A stretch of DNA of 64,000 bases. It comes from Zobellella iuensis. Lineage in GTDB: Bacteria; Pseudomonadota; Gammaproteobacteria; Enterobacterales; Aeromonadaceae. Positions 38,085 to 46,747 of the stretch are shown here, piece by piece. Position 1 is the stretch's first letter. Every line of letters starts with the position of its first letter. The stretch spans positions 42,350 to 106,349 of the forward strand of contig NZ_JAERTZ010000030.1 in assembly GCF_016746085.1 (NCBI RefSeq). Reading direction: 5' to 3'. The position numbers and the translations under genes were made by a program. Under the pieces are notes generated by a model, which saw only the letters and a program-made list of their open reading frames with translations, made no database searches and had not been told where the DNA came from.

Positions 38085-39029
38085 ATGACGAATAATCTAT
38101 CCGTCCGGCATTTGCGCGCCTTCGTTGCCGTCGCGCACCACGGCAGCTTCACCCAGGCGGCTCAATACCTGCACCTGACCCAGTCATCGCTCACCGCCAC
38201 CATCAAGCAACTGGAGCAGCAAACCGGGCTGATTCTGTTCGACCGCACTACCCGCCGCGTCCTGCTCAATCCCGAGGGCGAACGCTTTTTGCCGGTGGCC
38301 GAGCGGCTGCTGTCGGACTTCGATACCGCCATGGCCGACCTGCAGGCGGTGGCAGAACATCAGCACGGCCAGGTCGGCATCGCCGCCTCGCCGTCGACCC
38401 TCGCCCGCTTGCTGCCACCGGTGGTCAAGGAATTTCACCAACGCCATGCGCGCATCGGCCTGCTGCTGCGCGACAACAGTGCCGCCGGCATAGAGCAGCA
38501 TGTCCTGGCCAACGAGGTCGACTTCGGTATCGGCGGCAACCATTCCAACCAGCCGGAGCTCAGCTACACACCGGTGCTACGGGATCGTTTCGGCGCCGTG
38601 TTCCCGCCCGGGCATCCGCTGGCCAAGGGCAAGGCCGTGCTCGACTGGAAGGATCTCGAGCGGGAAGAACTGCTGATGCTGTCGACCGATACCGGCATCC
38701 GTGCCCAGCTGTCGCAGCAGCCTTCGCACCACGGCATCGAGCTTAGGCTGGATCGCTCAACGATTGAGGTCTCGAACCCGGCCGGCCTCGCCGCCCTGGT
38801 CGAGGCCGGCCTGGGGGTGTCGGTCCTGCCGGCGCTGGCGGCCGGCACTCGCTCGTTCGAACGCCTGCTGTTCCGGCCGCTGGCGAATCCCGCCATTTAC
38901 CGCGATCTCCATATCATCCGCCGCCGGGGTCGCTCGCTCAGCCCCGCCGCCGATGCGCTGTTGCTGTTGGTGCGCCAGCGCTTCGCGGTCATGCCACTCC
39001 CCCCCTCTGTCGAAGCCGCGCATGGCTGA
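38085..39029 (+). CDS. LysR-family regulator divergent from ydiJ
   Basis: A 314-residue LysR protein with the helix-turn-helix at residues about 5-65 (VRHLRAFVAVAHHGSFTQAAQYLHLTQSSLTATIKQLE), a substrate-binding-like domain from about 90, and the type-specific AAGLGVSVLPALA-like turn. The ATG at 38085 has no evident Shine-Dalgarno sequence. An in-frame TTG lies two codons before it, so the messenger may be leaderless or nearly so. Divergence from ydiJ suggests control of that gene, perhaps with D-2-hydroxyglutarate as effector; that is inferred. Confidence 0.85.
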   Translation: MTNNLSVRHLRAFVAVAHHGSFTQAAQYLHLTQSSLTATIKQLEQQTGLILFDRTTRRVLLNPEGERFLPVAERLLSDFDTAMADLQAVAEHQHGQVGIAASPSTLARLLPPVVKEFHQRHARIGLLLRDNSAAGIEQHVLANEVDFGIGGNHSNQPELSYTPVLRDRFGAVFPPGHPLAKGKAVLDWKDLEREELLMLSTDTGIRAQLSQQPSHHGIELRLDRSTIEVSNPAGLAALVEAGLGVSVLPALAAGTRSFERLLFRPLANPAIYRDLHIIRRRGRSLSPAADALLLLVRQRFAVMPLPPSVEAAHG

Positions 39030-39187
39030 GTGATGCTCGCCGGAGGCCGGAGTGCTATCCGGCCTCCTTGTGATCAGACTTCCCGCTTGTGCTTTAGTCG
39101 CCCTCTTTCCCGCCAGGCCCTGCCACTACTCCCCCGCGGCCAGCTTCAAGATGGAGGGCTCGACCGCGGCGCCACGGTTTACCAATC

Positions 39188-39233
39188 CCAAGAAAACAAT
39201 ATAATCGATAACCATTCGCATTTTCTTTCTTGG
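39188..39233. promoter_or_regulatory. Promoter region of the two-component genes with inverted repeat and Fur-like core
   Basis: CCAAGAAA at 39188 and TTTCTTGG at 39226-39233 form an inverted repeat. Between them are a perfect -10 hexamer TATAAT (39200-39205) and GATAACCATT (39207-39216), half of a Fur-type site. A similar CAAGAA ... TTCTTG frame with a Fur-like site recurs before the receptor gene at 41333-41380. Confidence 0.45.
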
Positions 39234-39243
39234 TTTACTGTCC

Positions 39244-39936
39244 ATGCCCAGCGCCGCCCGCATACTGATCATCGAAGACGATGCCGCCCTCAGCGACCAG
39301 CTCGCCGAATTGCTGCACCACCGGGGCTATGACATCAGCCAGTGCCACGATGGCGAACAGGGGCTGCTCACCGCCCTGGGCTCCCCCTTCGAGCTGATCC
39401 TGCTGGACGTGCTGCTGCCCGGGCGCAACGGCCTGTCGCTGCTCAAGCTGCTGCGCCAGCGCCAGCAGACGCCGGTGATCATGCTGACCGCCTGCGGGGC
39501 GGAAGAAGAACGGATCCAGGGCTTCAGCCAGGGCGCCGACGACTACCTGGCCAAGCCGTTCAGCTTTACCGAGCTGGTGCTGCGCATCGAGGCCCTGCTG
39601 CGCCGGGCCATGGGCCAGACGGCGCCCCCGGCGGATCCCCTGGAGATACAGCATCAGGGGCTGCTCCTGAACCGGCTGCGGCAGCAGGCCAGTTACCGGC
39701 TGCAACCCATCACCCTGACCCCCATCCAGTTCAAGCTGCTGTGGCTGCTGCTCCGGCACAGGGGCGAGGTGTTGAGCAAGCCCCTGCTCTACCAGCAGGT
39801 GCTGGAGCGCGAGTTCAGCCGCTACGACCGCAGCCTGGACATGCACCTGAGCCGGGTGCGGCGCAAGCTGGCGGAGGCCGGCATGGCGAGCGATCACCTG
39901 CAGACGGTACACGGCACCGGGTACCTGTTCCGATGA
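39244..39936 (+). CDS. OmpR-family response regulator of the iron-uptake island
   Basis: A 230-residue regulator. The receiver domain has the acidic pair IIEDDAAL, the phosphorylation site LILLDVLLPGRNG (Asp near 56) and the lysine of LAKPFS. The C-terminal winged helix reads FKLLWLLLRHRGEVLSKPLLYQQVL and SLDMHLSRVRRKL. It leads an operon with the kinase gene, whose ATG overlaps its stop (ATGA), and lies just upstream of a TonB receptor and an ABC uptake system. This arrangement resembles PfeR/PfeS-type siderophore sensing; the ligand is unknown. Confidence 0.9.
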   Translation: MPSAARILIIEDDAALSDQLAELLHHRGYDISQCHDGEQGLLTALGSPFELILLDVLLPGRNGLSLLKLLRQRQQTPVIMLTACGAEEERIQGFSQGADDYLAKPFSFTELVLRIEALLRRAMGQTAPPADPLEIQHQGLLLNRLRQQASYRLQPITLTPIQFKLLWLLLRHRGEVLSKPLLYQQVLEREFSRYDRSLDMHLSRVRRKLAEAGMASDHLQTVHGTGYLFR

Positions 39937-41279
39937 ACCGCCCCCTGCTGTGGAAGCTCTGTACCACCATCGCCTTCGGCACCGTGGCCCTGTTCTGGCT
40001 GCTCGGCTACCTGATGGACCACACCGAGCACAGCATGAGCTTCATCGCCACCGAACACCGGCAGACGCTGCTGGACTACGGCGCCGAGGCCGAACGCCTC
40101 TACCTTGCCGGCGACCAACAGGCCCTGGCGACCTGGCTCGAGCAACTGCAGCAACGGGAGAACACTTGGGCGGCGGTGGTGCGCTCCCGGCTGGAGCCGG
40201 TGGCCGGCACCATCGGCCGGCGGTTCTGGGAGGGCTTTGGGCTGGGCCGCAGCGTGGAGTGGAAAATCCACCTCTATTTCGCCGAAAACCCCATCATGGA
40301 AGTCCCCTTCGCGGATCGCCATGTCCACTTCCTGATCCAGTTGCCCCAGCGCATGCGCCCGGGCGGCTACCAGCCCCACACCCGGATGCTGCTGCAAATC
40401 GCCCTGCCCCTGCTGCTGCTGGTGCTGCTGAGCCTGGTGCTCTACCGCCACCTGATGTCGCCGCTGCGCCAGCTGGAGCGGGCCACCCGCCGCTTCAGCG
40501 AAGGAGACCACAAGGTTCGGGTACGGGCCTTTCTCGGCAGCCGCAACGACGAACTGGCGGGCCTGGCCGACACCTTCGATCACATGGCCGAGCGCACCGA
40601 GGGTCTGATCCAGTCCCAACGCCACCTGATCGCCGATCTGTCCCATGAACTGCGCCCCCCCCTCACCCGCATCGAAATGGCGGTGGACTGGGCCGAACGG
40701 GCAGCGGACAAGACCGAGGCCCTGGCGCGGATCCGCCGCGATGGCGAGCTGATGCGCCGGCTGGCGGAAGACACCCTGACCCTGGCCTGGCTGGAAAACG
40801 AACGCCCCCGGCTGAACGGGGACGACCTGGATCTGACCGACCTGCTCGACAGCCTGCTGGACGACGCCCGGTTCGAATTCCCGCACCACGGGATCAGCGC
40901 CCAGCTGCCCGCCGAGGCGCCCCTGCGCCACAGCAGCCAGCGAGCCCTGGGCCAGGCCATCGAGAACATGCTGCGCAATGCCCTGCATCACACGCCGCCG
41001 GGCCGGCAGGTGGCGGTGCTCCTGCAACCACATGACGAGGGATATCGCCTTGACATAGACGATCAGGGCCCGGGCGTGCCGGAATCCCATCTGGACACCA
41101 TTTTTCAGCCCTTTTTCCGGCTCGATGGCGCCCGCCAGGGCCAGGCCGGCGGCTTCGGCCTGGGGCTGGCCCTGGCCCGCCGGCAACTGGAAGCCGCCGG
41201 CGGCCGGGTAAAGGCCGGCAACAGGGCCGAAGGCGGACTGCGCATGAGCATCTGGCTTCCCCTGAATGGCGCTGACTGA
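39933..41279 (+). CDS. Sensor histidine kinase of the iron-uptake island
   Basis: A 448-residue inner-membrane kinase. Membrane segments lie at about residues 10-30 and 148-168, with a periplasmic sensor of about 115 residues between. A HAMP linker follows, then the phospho-acceptor DLSHELRPPLTR (His near 237; the usual RTPL is RPPL). The ATPase boxes are NMLRNALHHTPPG, DDQGPGVP and GGFGLGLALARRQLEAAGG. I chose the ATG at 39933 because it forms an ATGA overlap with the regulator; reading further upstream in that frame is only a shadow of the regulator gene. Confidence 0.9.
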   Translation: MNRPLLWKLCTTIAFGTVALFWLLGYLMDHTEHSMSFIATEHRQTLLDYGAEAERLYLAGDQQALATWLEQLQQRENTWAAVVRSRLEPVAGTIGRRFWEGFGLGRSVEWKIHLYFAENPIMEVPFADRHVHFLIQLPQRMRPGGYQPHTRMLLQIALPLLLLVLLSLVLYRHLMSPLRQLERATRRFSEGDHKVRVRAFLGSRNDELAGLADTFDHMAERTEGLIQSQRHLIADLSHELRPPLTRIEMAVDWAERAADKTEALARIRRDGELMRRLAEDTLTLAWLENERPRLNGDDLDLTDLLDSLLDDARFEFPHHGISAQLPAEAPLRHSSQRALGQAIENMLRNALHHTPPGRQVAVLLQPHDEGYRLDIDDQGPGVPESHLDTIFQPFFRLDGARQGQAGGFGLGLALARRQLEAAGGRVKAGNRAEGGLRMSIWLPLNGAD

Positions 41280-41332
41280 GCCGGTATCGGCACTATGTAA
41301 CGATTGTAAAACCGTTTCCCTTGGCCGCCTTA

Positions 41333-41380
41333 TTAAACAAGAATACGAACCCTAATCATTTGATAATAATTCTTGTTTAA
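41333..41380. promoter_or_regulatory. Perfect inverted repeat enclosing a Fur-like box upstream of the TonB receptor
   Basis: Twelve-base arms TTAAACAAGAAT (41333-41344) and ATTCTTGTTTAA (41369-41380) are 24 bases apart. TGATAATAATTCTTG (41361-41375) matches 11 of 14 positions of the Fur 7-1-7 core. The right arm lies directly before the AGAGG ribosome site of the receptor, so binding or folding here could affect transcription or translation. Confidence 0.55.
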
Positions 41381-41393
41381 AGAGGTTGACGAC

Positions 41394-43316
41394 GTGTTTT
41401 GCAGCAATCACAAACCCAGCCTGCTGGCTCTGACCATAGCGGGCATTGTATCCACCCCCCTGGCCGCCAACGACATCATCACCCTGGACACCGTCAATGT
41501 CACCGACAGCCGCACCGCGCCGGACACCGACATTCTGATCGGCCAGGAAACCCTGGAGAAAACCCAGGCCACGGACGTAGCCGACATTTTCTCCGGCAAT
41601 CCCGAGATTGCGGTGGGGGGCGGGTCGTCACCGGTGACCCAGAAGATTTACATACGCGGCCTGGAAGATACCCTGCTCAATGTGAGTGTCGACGGTGCCA
41701 CCCAGTCCGGCAACCTCTTCCATCACCAGGGCCGGCTGAGCATTGCTCCCGAGCTGCTCAAGCAGGTGGAAGTCTCCGCCGGCGCCGGCGAGGCCACCAA
41801 CGGCCCCGGGGCCCTGGCCGGCGCCATTCGCTTTGTCACCAAGGATCCGGTCGATCTGCTGCGGCCTGGCCAGCGCGTGGGCGCCCTGCTCCAGGCCGGC
41901 TACTTCAGCAATAGCGACGGTTACAGGACTTCCGGCAGCGTCTACGGTCACCTGACCGATGACTGGAGCGCGCTGGTCACCCTGTCCAAGACCGAGCTCG
42001 GTGACTACAAGGACGGCGACGGCAACACCCAGCCCTTCACCGAATCCGACGTGCTGACCGGCTTTGCCAAGGTGGTGGGGCAGTTGACCGACGAGCAAAA
42101 GCTGACCCTGAGCTATGAGCGCAACCAGGACGAAGCCTTCCGCAAGCACCGCCCGCACTGGGTACCCAGCGTCCGCAACCCGGTGTTCGATCAGGAAATG
42201 ACCCGGGAAACCGTCACCGGCAAGTACGGCTTTAACGCCGCCAGCAACGAGCTGGTGGATCTGGAGCTGACCCTGCACCACACCGAGGCCTCGCTCGAAC
42301 ATATCGAAGGCCCCTATGGCACCGTGCTCGGTTCCCAGGAAAGCTACGGCGCCGATCTGCGCAATACCAGCAAGCTGGGCGCCCACAGCCTGACCTACGG
42401 CGTGGACCATCGTCATGACGAAGGCAAGTTGATTGTCGCCGATACGGCGCGTGAAACCGGCCGCGTCACCGGCCTCTACCTGCAGGATCACTTCCAGGCC
42501 ACCGACCGCCTGATGCTGAGCGCCGGTGCCCGTTACGACTGGTATGAGCTGGACGAAGAGTTTACCGGCAACAGCTTCAGCGAGTCCGGGTTCAGCCCCA
42601 ACCTGGGCTTCAGCCTGGACGTGACCGATAAGCTGAACCTGCACGGCGGCTGGGCCCGGGCCATGCGCGGCACCCAGATCAAGGAGCTGTTTGTACTCGA
42701 CTACTACACCAACGCCGCCGACCGCAAGAAAGAAACCGCTGACAACTACGAGCTGGGCCTGAGCTACCGCAACGGCGGCCTGCATATGAGCGCCGAAGCC
42801 TTTGTGACCGAGATCGACGATGTGGTGGGCCAGGTTTCCCGCGCCGTACTCGGCAACGTCGGCGATCTGAAAACCAAGGGCTTTAGCGCCGGCATCGGCT
42901 ACGACTGGAGCCTTGTCAGCGCCAGCCTGAAATACAGCCAGAGCCGCCCCGAACTCGACGGCGAGCCCCTGAGCGACGACGACTGGAGCCTCGGCACCAG
43001 CGTGGGCGACACCTGGGTGGCCGGCCTGGATTTCCATCCCGTCGACAGCCTGGATCTGGGCTGGACCGGCACCTTCCGGGAGCGCCTGACCAGGGTGGCC
43101 GACGGATATACCGAAAAATCCGGCTACGGCGTGCATGATCTCTATGCCCGCTGGCGGCCACTGGCCGGCGACCAGCTGACCCTGGCCGTGACCGTACAAA
43201 ACCTGTTCGACAGGCAGTATCAGGATCACGCCAGCTACGCGGTTTACGGCGCCGTGGCGGCGGGCCTGCCCGAAGCGGGCCGGGATATTCGCCTGAGCGC
43301 GAGTTACAAGTTCTGA
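41394..43316 (+). CDS. TonB-dependent outer-membrane receptor
   Basis: Imports an iron chelate across the outer membrane using TonB energy. The product of 640 residues has a signal peptide (LLALTIAGIVSTPLAAND), a plug domain (about 35-150) with IYIRGLEDTLLNVSVDG, and a 22-strand barrel ending in the aromatic strand IRLSASYKF. I chose GTG at 41394, with AGAGG eight bases before it, over an in-frame TTG at 41373 that lies inside the inverted repeat. The FRAP/NPNL haem motif is not seen, so a siderophore is more likely than haem. The ABC genes follow. Confidence 0.88.
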   Translation: MFCSNHKPSLLALTIAGIVSTPLAANDIITLDTVNVTDSRTAPDTDILIGQETLEKTQATDVADIFSGNPEIAVGGGSSPVTQKIYIRGLEDTLLNVSVDGATQSGNLFHHQGRLSIAPELLKQVEVSAGAGEATNGPGALAGAIRFVTKDPVDLLRPGQRVGALLQAGYFSNSDGYRTSGSVYGHLTDDWSALVTLSKTELGDYKDGDGNTQPFTESDVLTGFAKVVGQLTDEQKLTLSYERNQDEAFRKHRPHWVPSVRNPVFDQEMTRETVTGKYGFNAASNELVDLELTLHHTEASLEHIEGPYGTVLGSQESYGADLRNTSKLGAHSLTYGVDHRHDEGKLIVADTARETGRVTGLYLQDHFQATDRLMLSAGARYDWYELDEEFTGNSFSESGFSPNLGFSLDVTDKLNLHGGWARAMRGTQIKELFVLDYYTNAADRKKETADNYELGLSYRNGGLHMSAEAFVTEIDDVVGQVSRAVLGNVGDLKTKGFSAGIGYDWSLVSASLKYSQSRPELDGEPLSDDDWSLGTSVGDTWVAGLDFHPVDSLDLGWTGTFRERLTRVADGYTEKSGYGVHDLYARWRPLAGDQLTLAVTVQNLFDRQYQDHASYAVYGAVAAGLPEAGRDIRLSASYKF

Positions 43317-43321
43317 TGGTT

Positions 43322-43343
43322 AAGGGGGCCAAGACCCCCTTTT
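43322..43343 (+). terminator. Hairpin between receptor and ABC genes
   Basis: Arms AAGGGGG and CCCCCTT with the loop CCAAGA, followed by a short T-run. The modest T-run suggests partial termination or a processing site that lowers expression of the downstream transporter genes relative to the receptor. Confidence 0.6.
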
Positions 43344-43368
43344 ACGAGTCCATGAACAGGAAAACACC

Positions 43369-44508
43369 ATGGTTATTCCGCTCATTAAAACGCTTTCCCG
43401 CATGCGCCGCCTGGCCGGCGCCTTGCTGCTGCTGCCGGCCCTGCCGACCATGGCCGGTACCCTGACCGACCTGGCCGGACGCCAGGTCGAGCTGCCCGAC
43501 CAAGTGACCGGTATCATTCTCGGTGAGGGTCGCTATCTGCCGGCGCTCGCCATACTGGAAGGGGACCGCCTCACCGCACGGCTGGCGGGGATCATGCCCG
43601 ATTTCGAGCTGGCCGATCCGGCCGGTTACCGCCAGTATGCCGAGGCCTTCCCCGAGCTGGAGCAGGTGCCTCGCCTGGGCCGCGGCACCGCCGACAGCTT
43701 CAGCATCGAGCAGGCGCTGGGCCTGGGCGCCAACCTGGCCCTGTTCGGGCTGGAGGGGCACGGCCCCACCGCCCGTGACGCCACCCTGATCGGCCGGCTG
43801 GAGCGGGCCGGCGTCACCGTGCTGTTTATCGATTTTCGCCAGGATCCCCTGAATCACACCCTGCGCAGCATGGAGCTGCTGGGCCAGGCCCTGGGCCGTG
43901 AACAGCAAGCGCGGGAATTCACCGACTTCTATCGCACCGAGCTGGGCCGGGTGAAGGCGGGGCTGGCACGCCTTGGCCGTGACCAGGCGCCCAGCGTGTT
44001 TCTGCACAGCCGGGTGGGGCTGCAGGACGCCTGCTGCGAAACCATGACCAACGGCATGCTGGGCCGCTTTCTGACCCTGCTGCACGGCGACAACATTGCC
44101 GGTGAGCGCGTGCCGGGGGTGTCCGGCATGTATAACCTGGAATACCTGCTGCTGGAGCAACCCGACATCTACATCGCCACCGCCGTGGGCTCAACAGACA
44201 CGCTCGACAGCCACCCGGGCATCATCGCCCTGGGCGCCGGCGTGTCAGCGGCTCAGGCCGAAGCCAGCCTGCGCCATGCGCTGGCCGGCTCGGGGCTGAC
44301 ACAACTGGATGCGGTGCGGCAAAAGCGGGCCTATGCCATCTGGCATCACTTTTACAATTCGCCGCTGAATGTGGTGGCGGTGCAGGCCTTTGCCCGCTGG
44401 CTCTACCCGGACACCTTCGCCGAGCTGGATCCACGGCAAACCCTGGCTACCCTGTACCAACGCTTTCAGCCGATCCCCCTGAACGGCACCTACTGGATCG
44501 GACTCTGA
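43369..44508 (+). CDS. Iron-chelate ABC transporter periplasmic binding protein
   Basis: A 379-residue TroA/FecB-like binding protein. It has an N-terminal signal (GALLLLPALPTMAG), then TLTDLAGRQVELPDQV, the usual start of the family's first lobe. Later blocks include LFGLEGHGP, FIDFRQDPLNHTLRSMELLGQALG and EYLLLEQPDIYIATAVG. AGGAAAA precedes the first ATG; a second ATG at 43402 would give an equally good signal peptide. It is followed after one base by the permease gene. Substrate identity is unknown, and an iron siderophore is inferred from the receptor. Confidence 0.87.
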   Translation: MVIPLIKTLSRMRRLAGALLLLPALPTMAGTLTDLAGRQVELPDQVTGIILGEGRYLPALAILEGDRLTARLAGIMPDFELADPAGYRQYAEAFPELEQVPRLGRGTADSFSIEQALGLGANLALFGLEGHGPTARDATLIGRLERAGVTVLFIDFRQDPLNHTLRSMELLGQALGREQQAREFTDFYRTELGRVKAGLARLGRDQAPSVFLHSRVGLQDACCETMTNGMLGRFLTLLHGDNIAGERVPGVSGMYNLEYLLLEQPDIYIATAVGSTDTLDSHPGIIALGAGVSAAQAEASLRHALAGSGLTQLDAVRQKRAYAIWHHFYNSPLNVVAVQAFARWLYPDTFAELDPRQTLATLYQRFQPIPLNGTYWIGL

Positions 44509-44509
44509 C

Positions 44510-45586
44510 ATGACCGACACCGCCCTGGAATCTGGCGCCCAGGCCACCCGGCCGGGGCTGGCTGACAGCTACCGCCGCTTTATCTGGCGCCGGCTGACAC
44601 TGCTGCTGCTGCTGACAGTGGCACTGGCTATCTCCTTTTTGTGGGACATCGCCACCGGTCCGGCGCCGCTCGGCCCGCTGGCGGTGCTTGACGGCCTGCT
44701 GCACCCGCAAGGGCTGGATGCGGGCACCCGGGTCATCATCCACGAGGTGCGCCTGCCCTATGCGCTGATGGCGCTGGTGGTGGGGGCCAGCCTGGGGCTG
44801 GCCGGCGCCGAAATGCAAACGGTGCTCAACAACCCCCTCGCCAGCCCCTATACCCTGGGCGTGGGCGCCGCCGCCACTCTGGGGGCCTCTGCCGCCATCG
44901 TGTTCCGGCTCAGCCTGCCGGGCATCGGTGCGGCGCTCACCCTGCCATTGATGGCCTTTCTGTTTGCCGCCGGCGCCGCCCTGCTGATTTTGCTGCTGTC
45001 CCGCCGTTTCGGCGCCGGTGTGCACACCGTGGTGCTGTTCGGTATCGCCCTGCTGTTTGGCTTCAACGCCCTGGTGGGACTGCTGCAGTTTGTGGCCGAC
45101 TTCGATTCCTTGCAGCAAATCGTATTCTGGACCATGGGCAGCCTGGCCCGGGCCAACCTGGAGCAGGTGGGCATCGTCGCCCTGGTCTTCCTGCTCTGCC
45201 TGCCCTTTTCCCTGTCCCAGGCCTGGGCCCTGACCACGCTGCGCAGCGGCGAGGAGCAGGCCCGAAGCCTGGGCATCCGCGTGGAACGGCTGCGCCTGCT
45301 GGTGTTGCTGCGGGTCAGTCTGCTCACCGCCACCGCCATGGCCTTTGTCGGCGAAATCGGCTTTATCGGCCTGGTGGGGCCCCACATAGCCCGCCTGCTG
45401 CTGGGCGAGGATCACCGCCTGCTGCTGCCCGGCAGCGCCCTGGCCGGCGCCCTGCTGCTGTCGCTGGCATCCATCGTCAGCAAAACCCTGGTGCCGGGCA
45501 TCCTGCTGCCGGTGGGCATGGTCACCGCCCTGGTGGGTATTCCCCTGTTCATCGCCCTTATCATTGGCCGTGGCCGGGAGCAATAA
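44510..45586 (+). CDS. FecCD-family iron-chelate ABC permease
   Basis: A 358-residue inner-membrane permease with about nine or ten hydrophobic segments. Family landmarks are RLPYALMALVVGASLGLAGAEMQTVLNNPLASPYTLGVG, and GEIGFIGLVGPHIARLLLGEDHR, which contains the ATPase-contact loop, and a GILLPVGMVTALVGIPLFIAL end. It works as a homodimer with the ATPase encoded next. The start follows the binding-protein stop by one base and its own stop abuts the ATPase ATG, so these three genes are tightly coupled. Confidence 0.93.
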   Translation: MTDTALESGAQATRPGLADSYRRFIWRRLTLLLLLTVALAISFLWDIATGPAPLGPLAVLDGLLHPQGLDAGTRVIIHEVRLPYALMALVVGASLGLAGAEMQTVLNNPLASPYTLGVGAAATLGASAAIVFRLSLPGIGAALTLPLMAFLFAAGAALLILLLSRRFGAGVHTVVLFGIALLFGFNALVGLLQFVADFDSLQQIVFWTMGSLARANLEQVGIVALVFLLCLPFSLSQAWALTTLRSGEEQARSLGIRVERLRLLVLLRVSLLTATAMAFVGEIGFIGLVGPHIARLLLGEDHRLLLPGSALAGALLLSLASIVSKTLVPGILLPVGMVTALVGIPLFIALIIGRGREQ

Positions 45587-46363
45587 ATGACACTGCGCAT
45601 CGAAAACCTGAAGGTCGGCTATCGCCACCGTACTGTGCTCGAGGGCCTGAGCCCGCGGCCGGTGGCGCCCGCCACCCTGGTGGGGGTGATTGGCCGCAAC
45701 GGCGCCGGCAAGTCCACCCTGCTTAAAACCATCGCCGGCCTGCTGCCGGGGCAAGGACTGGTCCATTTCGGCGACCGGCCCCTTGATGCAACCCAGCGGG
45801 CGCGTACCCTGGGCTACCTGCCCCAGAGCCTGCCCCAGCCCAGCTCGCTGCTGGCCTACGAAACCGTCTACAGCGCCTGCCGGGCGGCGCATGGCGGCCT
45901 GGACAAGGAGCAGCTGGAGCAAAACATGGAAAGCGTGTTCAGCAGGCTGGGCATTCGCGAGCTGGCCCTGCGCCGGCTGGATCAGCTCTCGGGCGGCCAG
46001 CGCCAGATGATTGGCCTGGCCCAGGTGCTGGTGCGCCAGCCGCGACTGCTGCTGCTGGACGAGCCCACCAGCGCCCTGGATTTGCACTGGCAGCTGAATG
46101 TGCTGCAATGCGTGCAACAATTCAGCCGCGAGCTGGGCACCCTTTCGCTGGTGGCCATTCACGACATCAACCTGGCGCTGCGTTTTTGCGATGAACTCTG
46201 GGTACTGGCCGGGGGCGGCCTGCTCGCCCAGGGCCCGGCCCGGGACCTGCTGACCCCGGCCGTGCTGCGCACCGCCTACGGCGTGGAAGCCCGGGTAGAG
46301 CGCTGCTCCCTTGGCCTGCCCATGGTGCTGTGCGACAGCGCCATGCCCGCTTATCAACCCTGA
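45587..46363 (+). CDS. Iron-chelate ABC transporter ATPase
   Basis: A 258-residue ATP-binding subunit of the FecE/FepC type. Walker A is GRNGAGKSTLLK, the signature is LSGGQRQMIGLAQVLVRQPRLLLLDEPTSALD (covering Walker B), and the switch histidine is in LVAIHDINLALRFCDE. It begins directly at the permease stop (TAA-ATG). The DUF2218 gene follows after 13 bases with a strong ribosome site. Confidence 0.94.
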   Translation: MTLRIENLKVGYRHRTVLEGLSPRPVAPATLVGVIGRNGAGKSTLLKTIAGLLPGQGLVHFGDRPLDATQRARTLGYLPQSLPQPSSLLAYETVYSACRAAHGGLDKEQLEQNMESVFSRLGIRELALRRLDQLSGGQRQMIGLAQVLVRQPRLLLLDEPTSALDLHWQLNVLQCVQQFSRELGTLSLVAIHDINLALRFCDELWVLAGGGLLAQGPARDLLTPAVLRTAYGVEARVERCSLGLPMVLCDSAMPAYQP

Positions 46364-46376
46364 CAAGGAGAACCCC

Positions 46377-46655
46377 ATGGCTGACTGCCAGGCTCTAATC
46401 GCCACTCCGGACGGAGAAGGCTACCTCAAGAAACTCTGCATTCACTTCCGCCACAAGGTCGAGGCCGACTGGCGGGACCGGCAAGGCTGGGTACAGTTCG
46501 CCATGGGCCGCTGCGAGCTGAAGGCCGGTGCCGGGCACCTGGAGGTGCGCTGCACGGCGGCAACCCCGGCCGAACTGGCGGCGGTGGCCGACACCGTGAA
46601 GTCCCATTTCGACCGCTTCGCGGTACGGGACGGCCTGGTGCTGAACTGGGTATGA
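46377..46655 (+). CDS. DUF2218 protein
   Basis: A 92-residue protein that matches the DUF2218 family: HFRHKVEADWRDRQGWVQFAMGRCELKA, then CTAATPAELAAVADTVKSHFDRFAVRDGL with a terminal NW. The ATG at 46377 has AAGGAG directly before it. No reaction is known for the family, although its members often occur with iron-siderophore uptake genes, which is also the setting here. It is the last gene of the island; the next gene on the same strand starts about 90 bases on. The two histidines of HFRH may bind a ligand, which is only a suggestion. Confidence 0.8.
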   Translation: MADCQALIATPDGEGYLKKLCIHFRHKVEADWRDRQGWVQFAMGRCELKAGAGHLEVRCTAATPAELAAVADTVKSHFDRFAVRDGLVLNWV

Positions 46656-46747
46656 GGCCGGGGCGGCCCTGGATCGGCCCCTGAACAGCAGCCTCCCCAT
46701 GGCCTATACTTCAATCATCGTTCAGCATTTGTCGAGGAGGACTTACC

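Noticed and set aside
39342..39932. A longer N-terminus for the sensor kinase
   Set aside because: That frame runs through the response-regulator gene and is Pro/Arg/Ala-rich; the ATG at 39933 gives a normal membrane kinase and an ATGA overlap.
41394..43316. Haem receptor
   Set aside because: The FRAP/NPNL region and a haem-utilisation gene set are not seen; a siderophore-type chelate is the better guess.
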